DNA of 64,000 nucleotides from Microvelia longipes (GCA_018340805.1 JACMZG010001914.1:24839981-24903980); one strand, 5' to 3'; positions 22,695 through 32,512 are shown, counted from the first letter of the stretch. Notes: generated by a model from the letters alone, not told the origin. Translations and numbers: made by a program.

Positions 22695-23405
22695 AAATTT
22701 TATTACAATTATAAACCTATAATGTTTCTGATGACCTGCCTTCTTGATCCTCTCCATATTCTAAATCCATCATCTACATATCTCTTATAGAACAACAGCT
22801 CTCCTTTAGTTATCACGGTCTCCTGTCTTTGACTAAATAAGTCATTCTCTAAATCATTCATAAATACCTCACTTAGTAGGGGCTTAGTGGGAATCCGATA
22901 GCTAGTCCATTATCTGTTTCAAAAAATTTTCCGTTGAGCTCAATAACGTTTTGATCAATACACATAATCATAATACTCAATAGTTCTTCTTATTCCTTCG
23001 GGTCCGCCTTACTATTGTCCAGTTCTTTTTTTAAAATAGATTTGACCTGGCCTGGAGGTATTGATGGGAAAAGACTAACTACATCAAATGATACCAATGT
23101 AATGTTTTCCATCCTAATCTGAATATTTTTAGGTCATGTAGACCATCCCTTTTTTTTATTCTAAACTTTGATCTAAAACCAGAGAGCTCAACAAATTTAA
23201 CAGCCGCAAATCTAGCTATTTCAGCACAGGGTACTTTTATGTAAGAAGCTACTGGTCTAATTGATTTGGATTTTTTGTGAAGTTTTACCAGTCCAGATAG
23301 TACCGGTGAGCTGGGATTCATCACAACCAACTTATTGTTTTCCGGAATTAAGTTGGGACAATTTTTCACTATGTTTTTATCCTGCAACTAATGTATCTCA
23401 GTCTT
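22695..23405 (-). pseudogene. Penelope-like element reverse transcriptase, broken
   Basis: Minus-strand RT core from about 23387. LSGLVKLHKKSKSIRPVAS is the PLE-type finger motif. A frameshift near 23090 is followed by ITLVSFDVVSLFPSIP (catalytic FD), a stop after NSKADPKE, then LAIGFPLSP and FYKRYVDDGF (the catalytic DD). Homology stops near 22720 just after this box, so thumb and GIY-YIG are missing. It has the same orientation as the GIY-YIG fragment at 16714-17489. That piece is separately bounded by its own target duplication, so the two are not one interrupted copy. Confidence 0.8.
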
Positions 23406-23439
23406 CTCTTTAACCTCTCTAAAGTGTCCCCCCTTAATA

Positions 23440-23673
23440 TAATATTTACTTTTCCTCATTTATACCGCAGGTATATAGGAAAAGTATTCCCTCTAACAAT
23501 GACGTATAAAACAACATGACATGACATATAATATAACAGAATTATAACGCCTCAAAAAGGTCTTAATTATTTCATTTAAACCGGTAAGACCACACCGTGT
23601 GTGTGTGTGTCTGTTATCATCGTAGCACCCAGTGTATTTATGCTAGAGATTTGAAACTTTGTACAAGTAAGAA
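23440..23673 (+). repeat. Family A copy, head part (split by Harbinger)
   Basis: TACTTTTCCTCATTTATACC, then GGTATATAGGAAAAGTATTC, the GTGTGTGTGTCTGTTATCAT block and GCTAGAGATTTGAAACTTTG, up to the insertion at 23674. It continues at 24710. Confidence 0.85.
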
Positions 23674-24709
23674 TTAGGCCCGTATTCAAAGACGTTTCCT
23701 AACATTTTCCTAACATTCTCCTAACTTTTTCCTAACATTTTCCTAACATTCTCCTATCGTGTTTTAAAAGTCTTTTAGAGGCTTCGCATTATCTTATTTA
23801 AGTAACCATTGTAAGTAACGTAATATATCGCAAAATATCAATGTTATTAACTTATTACCTGGATTTACGACACACTTTGTCATAAACAACAATGCGGCCT
23901 TGCTTTGGCGAATGTTAAATATATTAGAAACTTTATTTACATATGTTTTCAGTTAACAGTAGAGTTAATACAAATACAATGTTCAATTATTGTAACAGCT
24001 TTCATAAATAAAGCAGTATCAAGCGTTTCAAGTTTGAACGTAGACCAGGTTGTACGAATCCAAAGGTGTCTAAATGAAGACCTGTTAATCAGTGCAACAC
24101 TGTTATCATTTTGCTAAATCATTTACACAATTTTGTTTTTCGTATTTTGTCATCAAATTCATTTTTGTTTGTGTAAAATTTTTTTTGGTATAATAATGGC
24201 TGAATTATTCACACCGGACCAACTGAATTTCCTCTTTGAATCGATAGCCCGCCACAAACAGACCTTAGAAAATTAATAATCTGATTGTGTTAAAAGAATT
24301 TCAGGGTAAACTCCCTAATAGTAAGGTAAGTGGATTAATAGTAATTTATTTTATGTAAATTTATGTAGATAGTTATTAATACGACAAAGTGTGTCGTAAA
24401 TCCAGGTAATAAGTTAATAACATTGATATTTTGCGATATATTACGTTATTTACAATGGTATCTTTTGACTTAACTACCTTAGGTTCTTACTAAAAAAAAT
24501 CATGCGAAGCCTCTAAATGTCTTTTAAAACACGGGAACGATCATTTAAATTTCGTGGCTTAAAAACATTTCCCTTACCTAAACCTAAGGTGAGTGTTAGG
24601 AAAATGTTAGGAGAATGTTAGGAAAATGTTTGGAAAATGTTAGGAAAATGTTAGGAAAAAGTTAGGTGTTAGGAAAATGTTAGGAAAACGTCTTTGAATA
24701 CGGGCCTTA
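23674..24709. mobile_element. PIF/Harbinger-type DNA transposon, deleted, with TTA duplication
   Basis: Element 23677-24706 (1,030 bp) flanked by TTA at 23674-23676 and 24707-24709. The terminal inverted repeats start GGCCCGTATTCAAAGACGTT. Internal to them are arrays of CCTAACATTTT / AAAATGTTAGG, and a further inverted segment (TCAATGTTATTAACTTATTA at about 23841, mirrored near 24405). The three-base TWA duplication is the PIF/Harbinger hallmark. The only coding remnant is a Myb/SANT-like start at 24196. No DDE transposase is present. Confidence 0.8.
24196..24330 (+). pseudogene. Myb/SANT-like protein remnant inside the Harbinger element
   Basis: ATG at 24196 opens MAELFTPDQLNFLFESIARH followed by KQTLEN and a stop at 24274. 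A one-base shift reopens NNLIVLKE, which resembles the next helix of Myb/SANT-like domains. A donor-like AAG|GTAAGTGG lies near 24328. PIF/Harbinger elements encode a second, Myb-like DNA-binding protein that helps the transposase, so this fits. Confidence 0.6.
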
Positions 24710-25300
24710 GTCTACCGCTGTAGTTGTGCCATTCGGAAAATCATTTTTATTAACCCACAATAATGACTCAGCAAAAATTACGAAAAATCATAAAACGCGA
24801 AAAAATGATGCGATCGGATTGAGATTTAGCACGCATGTGACTATGTATAACACCAACATATGTGCTAAGTTTCATCTCATTATCGGCATTAGTTCAATTT
24901 TTATTGTATGACTTGTGTACGTTTTTTAAAAAATTAAAAAAAACGGTCCAATTGAGTTGAAATTTGGTACAAGTGTATATAATTACCTAATTAATAAGTA
25001 CACTAAGTTTTGTTTCAATACGACAAGTATATCTATGATTTTTGTTGAATCATAAAAATTAAGGAGCATTGAGCGTGGTCAGTGCTGTATGGGTGACTAC
25101 TGAGAATGATACGGATGCATTTAATATCTGAAGACGAGCAAATCGATTCCAAAGGCATGTTGCAGTATAAAGGCGAACTTTATTTCTGAGGACGAGCAAA
25201 GCGAGTCTAATGCAGGGAAGGATGAGCGTAGCGAATCCGATGTAATGAGGAAAAGTTCCGAGGTACCCCGTACCCGATTTTTTTCACTCTAATATTTTAC
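24710..25300 (+). repeat. Family A copy, tail part
   Basis: Resumes with GTCTACCGCTGTAGTTGTGC, then the GCGAAAAAATGATGCGAT and TTTAGCACGCATGTGACTAT blocks, the GAGCAAAGCGAGTC hairpin and the end block GAGGTACCCCGTACCCGATT. Together with 23440-23673 it gives a near-complete family A unit of about 825 bp. Confidence 0.85.
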
Positions 25301-25377
25301 ATGGTGTTCTTTTATATGACGCACATTAAGATAATACAATACATTTTTTTTAAATGCTTACATTTTTTTTTTTTTTT

Positions 25378-25383
25378 TTTATT
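25378..25383 (-). promoter_or_regulatory. Polyadenylation signal of gene 2
   Basis: AATAAA on the minus strand 20 bases after the TGA stop of gene 2, continuing directly into a genomic A-run (T-run at 25363-25380 on plus). Confidence 0.6.
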
Positions 25384-25403
25384 CTATAAAGTTGTTTTAT
25401 AAT

Positions 25404-26863
25404 TCAAATGTTTTTCAAAAATTTTTTTAGTAATAATATTGTACTCAAAAGTATTAAAGTTGTATTACTAACTGTTCTTTCACAGTAACTACTAGATATG
25501 TTTTTATCTTTGCCTAATAGGTTTGAGATATTGTTCGCTTCCTGTATTAGGTTCGAATTTTTAGAACTGAATCGATTTGGGTAATAATAATTTATTGTAT
25601 TATAATTTTTCAGTGGATTCTTATCGTTAGTGGATTTGTTATAGCTTAGAGTTTTAGAATCATTTGGTAATGAGAAATTTAAAGTATTATTTTTATTTAC
25701 ATTTGAATTATCTTGTAGTCTGTTTGTATTATTTAAGTATACATTATTAGACCGAGGAATAATTATATTTTGATTGCTCACATTCTTTAAATTTGTTCCA
25801 TTCTGATGTTTTAAATGGTGAGAATCAGGCTTACCACTAGTACTATTAAAATTTGTATTTTGATTATAATTATATTCATTATTGTTATATTTTCCTCCAG
25901 AATCTTTATTCCTGTTTGAATTCGTATTGTTTTTATCATTAATATTAGTTTTGTCTCCTATAATGTTATAATTATTCTTATTATTTGTATAATTTAAATA
26001 AGTTTCGTTTTTGGAATATTTTTTCTCCTTATTAATGATGTTAATATTTGGGATTCCTGGTGAAGGAGTATATTTATTTATTTTATCTTTGGAACTATTA
26101 TTTTGATTATTACTATGGTTTCTAAAATTTAATCCTTTATGATTTGTTTTATTCTTATTTGCATCAATGTATTCGTATTCTACCATAGTATCAATGTATT
26201 CGTCGTATGTATTCGTTTGTATTACATTATTATAATTATTCTCATCATTATTTATAGTTCTATTTACTTTTGTTTTATTATTTGTTGTATTACTATCTCT
26301 AGTCTGTATACTTTGCTTGCTATTATTTTGATATGCTTCTCTAGTAGTCTTGCTGGTTTCGTTATTTATTCCGTTAATTCCATATTTATTCGCATTTATT
26401 CCTTTATCGTGACTTTTAATTTCATTATTTTGTGAATCGAATTCATTTTTACACTCATAAGATTCTAATTTGTCAGAATTATTTATTTTTTGGAAATACG
26501 TATAGTTATCGATTATTCTTTCTCCGGATAAATTGATTTGATGTATAATTATCAATATATTTTGTCTTATTACTTTATTCGTGTTCATTTCATGTTGTAT
26601 GGTATTATTTTTTGTAGTGTTAGTTTCGCTTTGTGTTTTGTTATTGTTATCAAATAAATTTAAGTTAATATTATGTTTAATATTGGTATTATTCTTATAA
26701 ATTCTGGCTTGATTTAGTTCACTTCTTCCAAAATTTAAATTATCATTAGAGGTATTGAAAATATTTGTTTGATCTTTCCAATTAATATGTCTCACGTGTT
26801 TTCTTGTTTCGGTCCGGTCGTATGATGATGATACTGCTCCTTTCATGTTAGAGTTGCTCCATG
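25404..26863 (-). CDS. Gene 2, exon 2 (Asn-rich body, stop)
   Basis: Reads from the acceptor as two bases, then WSNSN before the internal Met at 26846. That Met is not the start, because the frame is open to the splice site and a signal-peptide exon lies upstream in matching phase. Confidence 0.75.
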
Positions 26864-27659
26864 CTGTAAAATAAATTATTGTATTGATAAAATTTAATAG
26901 TATTGATACACCAATATAGTATTGATATGGTAAGGATGGGCGGAAGATCTAATTTTTTTATTAGGAGTCCATCCTTTTTACACAATTTTTTCCTATTTTC
27001 AAAAATTGTACTTCGCATGTTATTTTTTTTGCCATTTTTGTTTTGTTTTTTTATTTGTAACTTAGTTTTTGTGTAAATAAACCATTTATTTATTTATTTA
27101 TACGTGATTAGTGTTATTATTAATCACGTTAATAATAACAAAGTTTGACATTTTGCTTAAAAGGTCCACTCAAATTTTTCTGCTTCAAAGGTCCACTCAA
27201 ATTTTTCTTCAGACAGATGTGATTATACATTTTTCTAACATATTCGGACTCTTGGCCGCTTCGCGGCATTGGCGCTGGGGACCTGTGGCCTTTTCGCGAT
27301 CACATGGTTGTTGTCCTGTATCAGTTTATCATATTACTAGTTTATTAGTGGTAAATTGCCACGATATAAGCGAATTTTCAATTTTATTAATAATAAAACG
27401 TGATTTGTTTACATTGCGTTATATATGTCTATCAATAAAACCGGAACTAATACAAATAATTAAATGAATCTTCGTTTTTAGTTATTCAATTTCATCTTGA
27501 TATAACGCTTTTTGAAGATTTGTGATTTTTTGTAATTTATGCAGTCATTCTTGTGGGTTAATGACGTCAGACATATTTCATAAACAAAAGGGTTCATTTC
27601 GATCCAAGGAAGCATTTGAAAGCAAAATCTCACTCACAAACACACAAAGAGATATATAT

Positions 27660-27711
<52 letters not shown>

Positions 27712-27720
27712 TGTGTGTGT

Positions 27721-27774
<54 letters not shown>

Positions 27775-28428
27775 TTAAATATTATGTCATTAATTGACAT
27801 AATGTAAAAGATAACGTTTTTCACTAATAAATTTGAAAATTCGCTTACATCAAGGCAATATACCATTTAAATGAACCGAACAAATAAAGTAAATTGACGA
27901 ACTGATGAAGTATAACAATTATGTTGCTGCGAAGCGGCCCCCAGCACCGACGCAGCGGAGCGGCAATGAAGCCGAAGACCTTTTGTTTCATATAATAAGA
28001 TGATCCTTGATTTTTCCTTTACACAGTATTTTCAGCTTTAACTATATGTTGAACATTAGCCGTATTGTTTTTTAGATTAATTGAAATTTACCCAGTATAA
28101 TCGTGCGTGAGACACCTTGGAAATATACATATAATACAATGCTACATCTGGGAACTGTTTCATCATTCGATATTCGTCATCATTGATGGCTCGACATAAT
28201 GTCATGTTTTGCAAAACTCGGTTGTATCAAATTATATATTTAATTGAAATTACTAATACCTTGGATAGTAGAACTTTCAATTTTAAATCCTGAGCTCTTT
28301 TTAAAAACATTATCCGATTTATGTTTAGGCGCTTTCAAATTATTATTTATTTTTCTAGGGTCTGCTGCGATGACAAAACTAAGTAGAAGTACGAGCATTA
28401 ACAATTTCAGTGTTATTTTTCCTCCCAT
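25404..28428 (-). CDS. Gene 2: secreted, extremely Asn-rich protein
   Basis: Two coding exons, 28428-28260 and 26863-25404. The donor is CCAAG|GTATTAGTA and the acceptor TTATTTTACAG|CATGG. The intron is phase 1, and the joined codon (G plus CA, Ala) gives [17 protein letters not shown]. The start ATG is one base after the acceptor TTGTTTTTTCAG, so an upstream untranslated exon exists. The product is about 542 residues. [21 protein letters not shown] is a signal peptide. A Lys-rich stretch follows, then about 440 residues dominated by Asn with many N-X-S/T sequons and no cysteine until SSSYCERTV near the end. The C-terminus [17 protein letters not shown] is hydrophobic with two lysine pairs, so membrane insertion or GPI processing is possible but uncertain. 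Family not recognised. Same strand, signal peptide, Asn bias and phase-1 intron as gene 1. Confidence 0.72.
26864..27230. other. Intron of gene 2, proximal part
   Basis: AT-rich. It includes a short direct repeat, AAGGTCCACTCAAATTTTTC, at about 27161 and 27189. No coding signal. Confidence 0.45.
27231..27640 (+). repeat. Family E repeat (GC-hairpin block), copy 1
   Basis: Opens with GGCCGCTTCGCGGCATTGGC and GTGGCCTTTTCGCGATCACA, then a TGGTTGTTGTCCTGTATCAG block, and near the end GGGTTAATGACGTCAGACAT and TTTCATAAACAAAAGGGTTC. The same order occurs at 40741-41000, and the first part at 54165-54260. Confidence 0.75.
27649..27771. repeat. AT microsatellite with GTGTGTGT core
   Basis: Two (AT)n blocks separated by AAGTGTGTGTGTATACAT. 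Confidence 0.95.
27800..27995 (-). repeat. Family E repeat, inverted copy 2
   Basis: The minus strand reads CCGAAGCGG-type hairpins (GCTGCGAAGCGGCCCC on plus near 27926) and then AATTGTTATACTTCATCAGT. Together with 27231-27640 it forms an inverted pair around the AT array. Confidence 0.6.
28085..28215 (+). repeat. One arm of the hammerhead-bearing inverted-repeat element
   Basis: ACATCTGGGAACTGTTTCAT, CATTCGATATTCGTC and GATGGCTCGACATAATGTC match the arm at 57418-57482. The central ribozyme-like part and the other arm are absent. Confidence 0.65.
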
Positions 28429-28429
28429 T
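28260..28429 (-). CDS. Gene 2, exon 1 (signal peptide)
   Basis: 56 codons plus one base. Hydrophobic core [14 protein letters not shown], then [15 protein letters not shown]. Bounded by the TTTTTTCAG acceptor and a GTATTAGTA donor. Confidence 0.72.
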
Positions 28430-28442
28430 CTGAAAAAACAAT

Positions 28443-28627
28443 ATAGCTTCTTATATTTTTAATATTTATATATAATATTATGTATTGGGGGACAAATGCC
28501 GTATTAGTGCGAGTATATAAAAAATCATATTTACGCCAATGCAAACCAGACAGACACTTGTGAGAGTTTACGATTTGAGCAAACTTTTATTAGATAATAA
28601 GGTTTTAAGAGGTAGGAATCGATTCCA
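28443..28627. other. Upstream of gene 2 exon 1
   Basis: Should contain the end of the intron that follows the 5' untranslated exon. No TATA box or untranslated exon could be assigned. Confidence 0.35.
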
Positions 28628-28643
28628 TTTGGTTATATATTTT

Positions 28644-28733
<90 letters not shown>

Positions 28734-28783
28734 ATTATATATATAATATATATATATATATATAATATATATATATATATACC
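28628..28783. repeat. AT microsatellite
   Basis: Interrupted (AT)n of about 150 bp. Confidence 0.95.
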
Positions 28784-29234
28784 AGAGAGAGAAAAATTTA
28801 AATGCACTATCAATAACTTTATGCAGTTATGGGAAATGAGACTTTTGAAAACGATTTTGAAGTTCATATGTAACATTATATTTTTATAATTATTACTCAA
28901 ATTGCCATAGTTTTTGATAATTTTGAAGAGGTAAATTACAGCATAGCAATGAGATTGACTCATGATAACTCTCTATGCCTTTTTAATTGAAACGTGACTT
29001 GGCATATGGCATATGACTTGGCATAGCTGTTGAGGCTATTAAGGAACATATTGTAAATAAAACTTAAATAATTATGTGGGTTGAGCCTGCAGTTTGTTAC
29101 TTATGCTTAACATGAAATGTATGACTATAGTGAACATGAAGTATAATTTCATGACTAAAGGCTCAGACTACTGAAACGACAATGTCAAATCTAAATTTTG
29201 GACATAATAACTTAATATGCAATAAACTATAATA
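28784..29234. other. Intergenic, nothing recognised
   Basis: A small imperfect repeat of GACTTGGCATATGGCATATG lies near 28992. Nothing else. Confidence 0.4.
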
Positions 29235-29476
29235 ATAATAATAATGCCCGTTTTAGGGCCTTTTGGCCCTTCAGGGTGTTTGCCCTGCGGGAACCACCTC
29301 GTTTGGGTCACATCTACTATTATCAAAGTAAAGCTAAAGTTGGCGAATTCTTTTTAGATCAAATTCTATTCATAAAAACTAAGAGCTGTGAACCCCATAG
29401 CCCGGGCTGTGAACCCCGGACCTCCGGTGCCGAAGTCCAGTACTATACGACCGAAACTACGGAGGCAAATCAATAA
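29235..29476 (-). mobile_element. SINE-2, copy 2
   Basis: The minus strand starts with the tRNA-like head (TTGCCTCCGTAGTTTCGGTC, then a B-box-like GGGGTTCACAGCCCGG), then GTAGATGTGACCCAA, GGTGGTTCCCGCAGGG, GGGCCAAAAGGCCCTAAAAC and a (TTA)n tail. The best preserved copy of this family in the window. Confidence 0.85.
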
Positions 29477-29678
29477 TGTTTAATTCATTAAACGCGAAAA
29501 ATGTAGGCATCAAATTGAGATTTGGCACGCATGTAGCCATGTATAAGACTAACACATCTCATTATCAGCATTAGTTTAATCAAATGACTTGTGAATGTTT
29601 TTAAAAAATCGGAAAAAAATCCATTTCAGTTGAAATACGGTGGAAGTGAACCTTTACGTAGTAAATAATTATACTTAG
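29477..29678 (+). repeat. Family A tail, part 1 (split by SINE-1)
   Basis: Contains AAACGCGAAAAATGTAGGC, GATTTGGCACGCATGTAGCC and TTTACGTAGTAAATAA, then the insertion. It resumes at 30189. Confidence 0.75.
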
Positions 29679-30188
29679 AAGTAGGTAGACACCACCAGGC
29701 AAGTAGACCACGTTGTTGGGCCCTTTTTGCCAGCTCCCTAAGATAGTGTTCTAGTCCTATTAATTTCAAGAGTAGGCATATTTCATCTAATCTAGACAGA
29801 AGAGCCGTGGATTTTATGGTTCCTCTCATGCTTTTTTCAAGCAATCATACATATTTTCACTGACTCTTATAGCCTAGTGAAGACTAGGAACAACACGTGC
29901 CCTCGCTGTTAAACCAAACCTCCATACACATTAAACTACAAGGCAGACACACTATAGTATTATAATGAATCTACTATGAGAGTCCTAAATTTTGCCTATA
30001 CCCAGTTTCATTTAGGGTAAGGGATCTTTAACGAGTACCTGACAACCCACTGGCTCGAGACCACCGGCTTTACGTCCCTATTAAAGGACGTGGTACGCAG
30101 AATTTTTATCCCTCTCATAAAAATCCCAGAGCCATTCATTCTGTGTATTGGCCGCGTACCTTAACCACTACACCACGGGTGACTCCTT
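29679..30188 (-). mobile_element. SINE-1, copy 1, with 14-bp target duplication
   Basis: A 510-bp insertion between ATAATTATACTTAG (29665-29678) and ATAATTACACTTAG (30189-30202). The minus strand reads CACCCGTGGTGTAGTGGTTA (A-box-like) and a long body containing GTAAAGCCGGTGGTCTCGAG, GTTTGGTTTAACAGCGAGG and GAAAAAAGCATGAGAGGAAC. The tRNA B-box seen in copy 2 is deleted here. Homologous along its length to 58074-58628. Confidence 0.88.
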
Positions 30189-30480
30189 ATAATTACACTT
30201 AGTTTCGTTATAATACAAGCCTATCAATGATTTTTGTTGGATCGTAAAATTTAAGTTGCATAGAACGTGGTCAGTGCTTAGAAAGGTGACCGCTAGTAAC
30301 GAAACGGATAAATTTACTATCCGAGGAAAGCGAAGCAAGTCCGAAGACGTGTTGCAGTGTAAATTTAACGACTTGTATATTTTGAGAACGAGCGAAGCGA
30401 CTCTGAAGTAGGCAGGATGAGCGTAACGAATCCGATGTGATAAGGAAAAGTTCCGAGGTACCCCGTACCAATTTTTTTTA
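30189..30480 (+). repeat. Family A tail, part 2
   Basis: Resumes with TTCGTTATAATACAAGCC, then GAGGAAAGCGAAGCAAGTCC, AACGAGCGAAGCGACTC and the end block GAGGTACCCCGTACC. Confidence 0.8.
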
Positions 30481-30639
30481 TTGTTAACTTTCTATATCAT
30501 CTATTTCTATTATCAAAGTTTTGTTTATTTTATTCGTATTTATATATTAATAATGAAAGGTTTTCAAATAATTATTTGATTATTCACAAATTAACGGATA
30601 GGGTCCCTCTAGTATCAATATTTCTAAGCCCCAAATCCC

Positions 30640-30885
30640 TATGCCTGTGCTTATAATAATTTGCTTAATGCATTAATTAAAACATACTTAAGGTTAGAAA
30701 TGCTTAATGTATTACTTAAAACATACCTAAGGTTAGAATTTGCTTAATGTATTACTTAAAACATACCTAAGGTTAGAATTTGCTTAATGTAAGGTTTTTA
30801 TTTGCTTAATGTATTATTAAAACATACCTAAGGTTTTAATTTGCTTAATGTATTACTTAAAACATACCTAAGGTTATAATTGAAT
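30640..30885. repeat. Tandem repeat, period about 35-48 bp
   Basis: Six units of TTGCTTAATGTATT plus AAAACATACCTAAGGTT. One unit is shortened near 30785-30800. Confidence 0.9.
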
Positions 30886-31210
30886 CTCATGCCACCTATC
30901 AACTAACGCTACTCAACATATACTAGGTACTATTATCAAAAAAGGTTGATTTCATAGGTCTTATCACTATAATATCGCATATTGTTTCATTTGATAAAGT
31001 TAACTATTAAAAATAGCTTAGATTGTTGTAATACTATCGTGTTCTTAAATGTATTGGACCACTAGTAGCAGTGTGTGAAACATTATTTTATCTGCTCATA
31101 ATTGAGGAAATTAAAATTTCCTGTATAGTTATTAAGGAAGGTTGCGATTTTCTATACTAGCGATGTGACTGGAGCCAATATTGATTATCTTTAGATGTGC
31201 TAATATGTCT
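30886..31210. other. Intergenic, nothing recognised
   Basis: AT-rich. No gene or repeat recognised. Confidence 0.4.
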
Positions 31211-31643
31211 CTTTTTACTTTTCCTCATTTATACCGTAGGTATATAGGAAAAGTATTGTGTTTGCGAAAAAATTCGAAACAGGGATGAAAACGGAATTGT
31301 GCGTTTCAGCCGTTTTAAAGGCCTCTTGAGTGGTTTCCCAAAGTTGTCTGTATGTGTGTGTGTGTGTGTGTGTCTGTTATCATTGTAGCGCCCAGTGTAT
31401 TTATGCTAGAGAGTTGAAAATTTGTTGAAAAATCAGTATACCGCTGTGTTTGTGCTAATAATTCTTTATGACGTCATTAACCCGCAATAATGATTCAGCA
31501 AGAATTTCGAAGAATCACGAAACACGGAAAATGATGCGATTGGATTAAGATCTTAATCTCAATCACGCATGTAGCTATGTATGTGCTACTGACATATTTG
31601 CTAAGTACTAACCATCTGATTGAAATTTGGCACGCATGTAGAT

Positions 31644-31704
<61 letters not shown>

Positions 31705-31769
31705 CTAACATATGTGCCAAGTTTCATCTCTTTATCAGCATTAGTTTACTGTTTATCGAATGATTGTAA
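31211..31769 (+). repeat. Family A copy, head and middle, with AT expansion
   Basis: One of the cleanest heads: CTTTTCCTCATTTATACCGT, GGTATATAGGAAAAGTATTG, AAACAGGGATGAAAACGG, a (GT)n tract and GCTAGAGAGTTGAAAATTTG. It is interrupted by (AT)n at 31643-31701, then continues AACATATGTGCCAAGTTTCA and merges into the 18-bp minisatellite. Confidence 0.85.
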
Positions 31770-31987
31770 GCTTTATTGCTTATCAGCTTTATGGCTTTAT
31801 CAGCTTTATTGCTTCATTGGCTTTATCTGCTTTATTGGCTTTATCAGCTTTACTGGCTTTATCAGCATTATTGGCTTTATCATCTTTATCGGCTTTATCA
31901 GCTTTATTGGCTTTATCAGCTTTATTGGCGTTATCAGCTTTATCGGCTTTATCAGCTTTATTGGCTTTATCAGCTTTATTGGCTTGC
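31770..31987. repeat. Minisatellite, period 18 bp
   Basis: About twelve units of CTTTATCAGCTTTATTGG. Because 18 is divisible by three, all six frames stay open and give artefactual repeat peptides. Not annotated as genes. Confidence 0.95.
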
Positions 31988-32512
31988 AATAATCAAAGAA
32001 GTGGTGTTGTATGGTTATTATAGAATCTGTTATTTATTTAAAGCTGTTTACTGTATTAGCATCATGTTTCTTTGCTGCAAATTTTCTAAACAAAATTAGG
32101 TTTTATTTAAAAAAAAAATACGAATTGATTTTTTTCTGTTTATTTAACATTATATACAAATTAGTATAAAAAAATTAAAAAAGGTATTGATTTATTACTT
32201 TTTTACACATATTTATTTATTTTAAACCGTTAATAAAACATAATAATAATCTTTAAATCTTAATCATTAAATACCTTAAATATTATCGTTTTTATGCATG
32301 AAATTTCAAATTACGAACAATCCTGCTCAAAGCTGTATCAATAAAATAATAGTTATTTATGTTATTAACCAGGAAAATGTAATTTCACTTATTAGTTATA
32401 AATTTAGCTCCCGACCCGAGGGGGGGGGGGGATATTTTAAAAGTTGTCTGCTGGGGCAAAGACAAGAAAAATAAAAATGCATGTATCACTGATGTTTCCT
32501 TTCCTGCCTTGT
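31988..32512. other. Intergenic with a G-run
   Basis: AT-rich. GAGGGGGGGGGGGG lies at about 32418-32431. No gene recognised. Confidence 0.45.

Noticed and set aside
26139..26435. Plus-strand 98-codon ORF opposite gene 2
   Set aside because: Shadow of the Asn-rich exon; Ile/Phe/Tyr-rich as expected of reversed AAT codons.
29626..29844. 72-codon minus ORF (MLEKSMRG...)
   Set aside because: Inside SINE-1. The homologous stretch in copy 2 is not open, so it is not coding.
31714..32099. Overlapping repeat-peptide ORFs of 66-107 codons on both strands
   Set aside because: All come from an 18-bp minisatellite whose period keeps every frame open.
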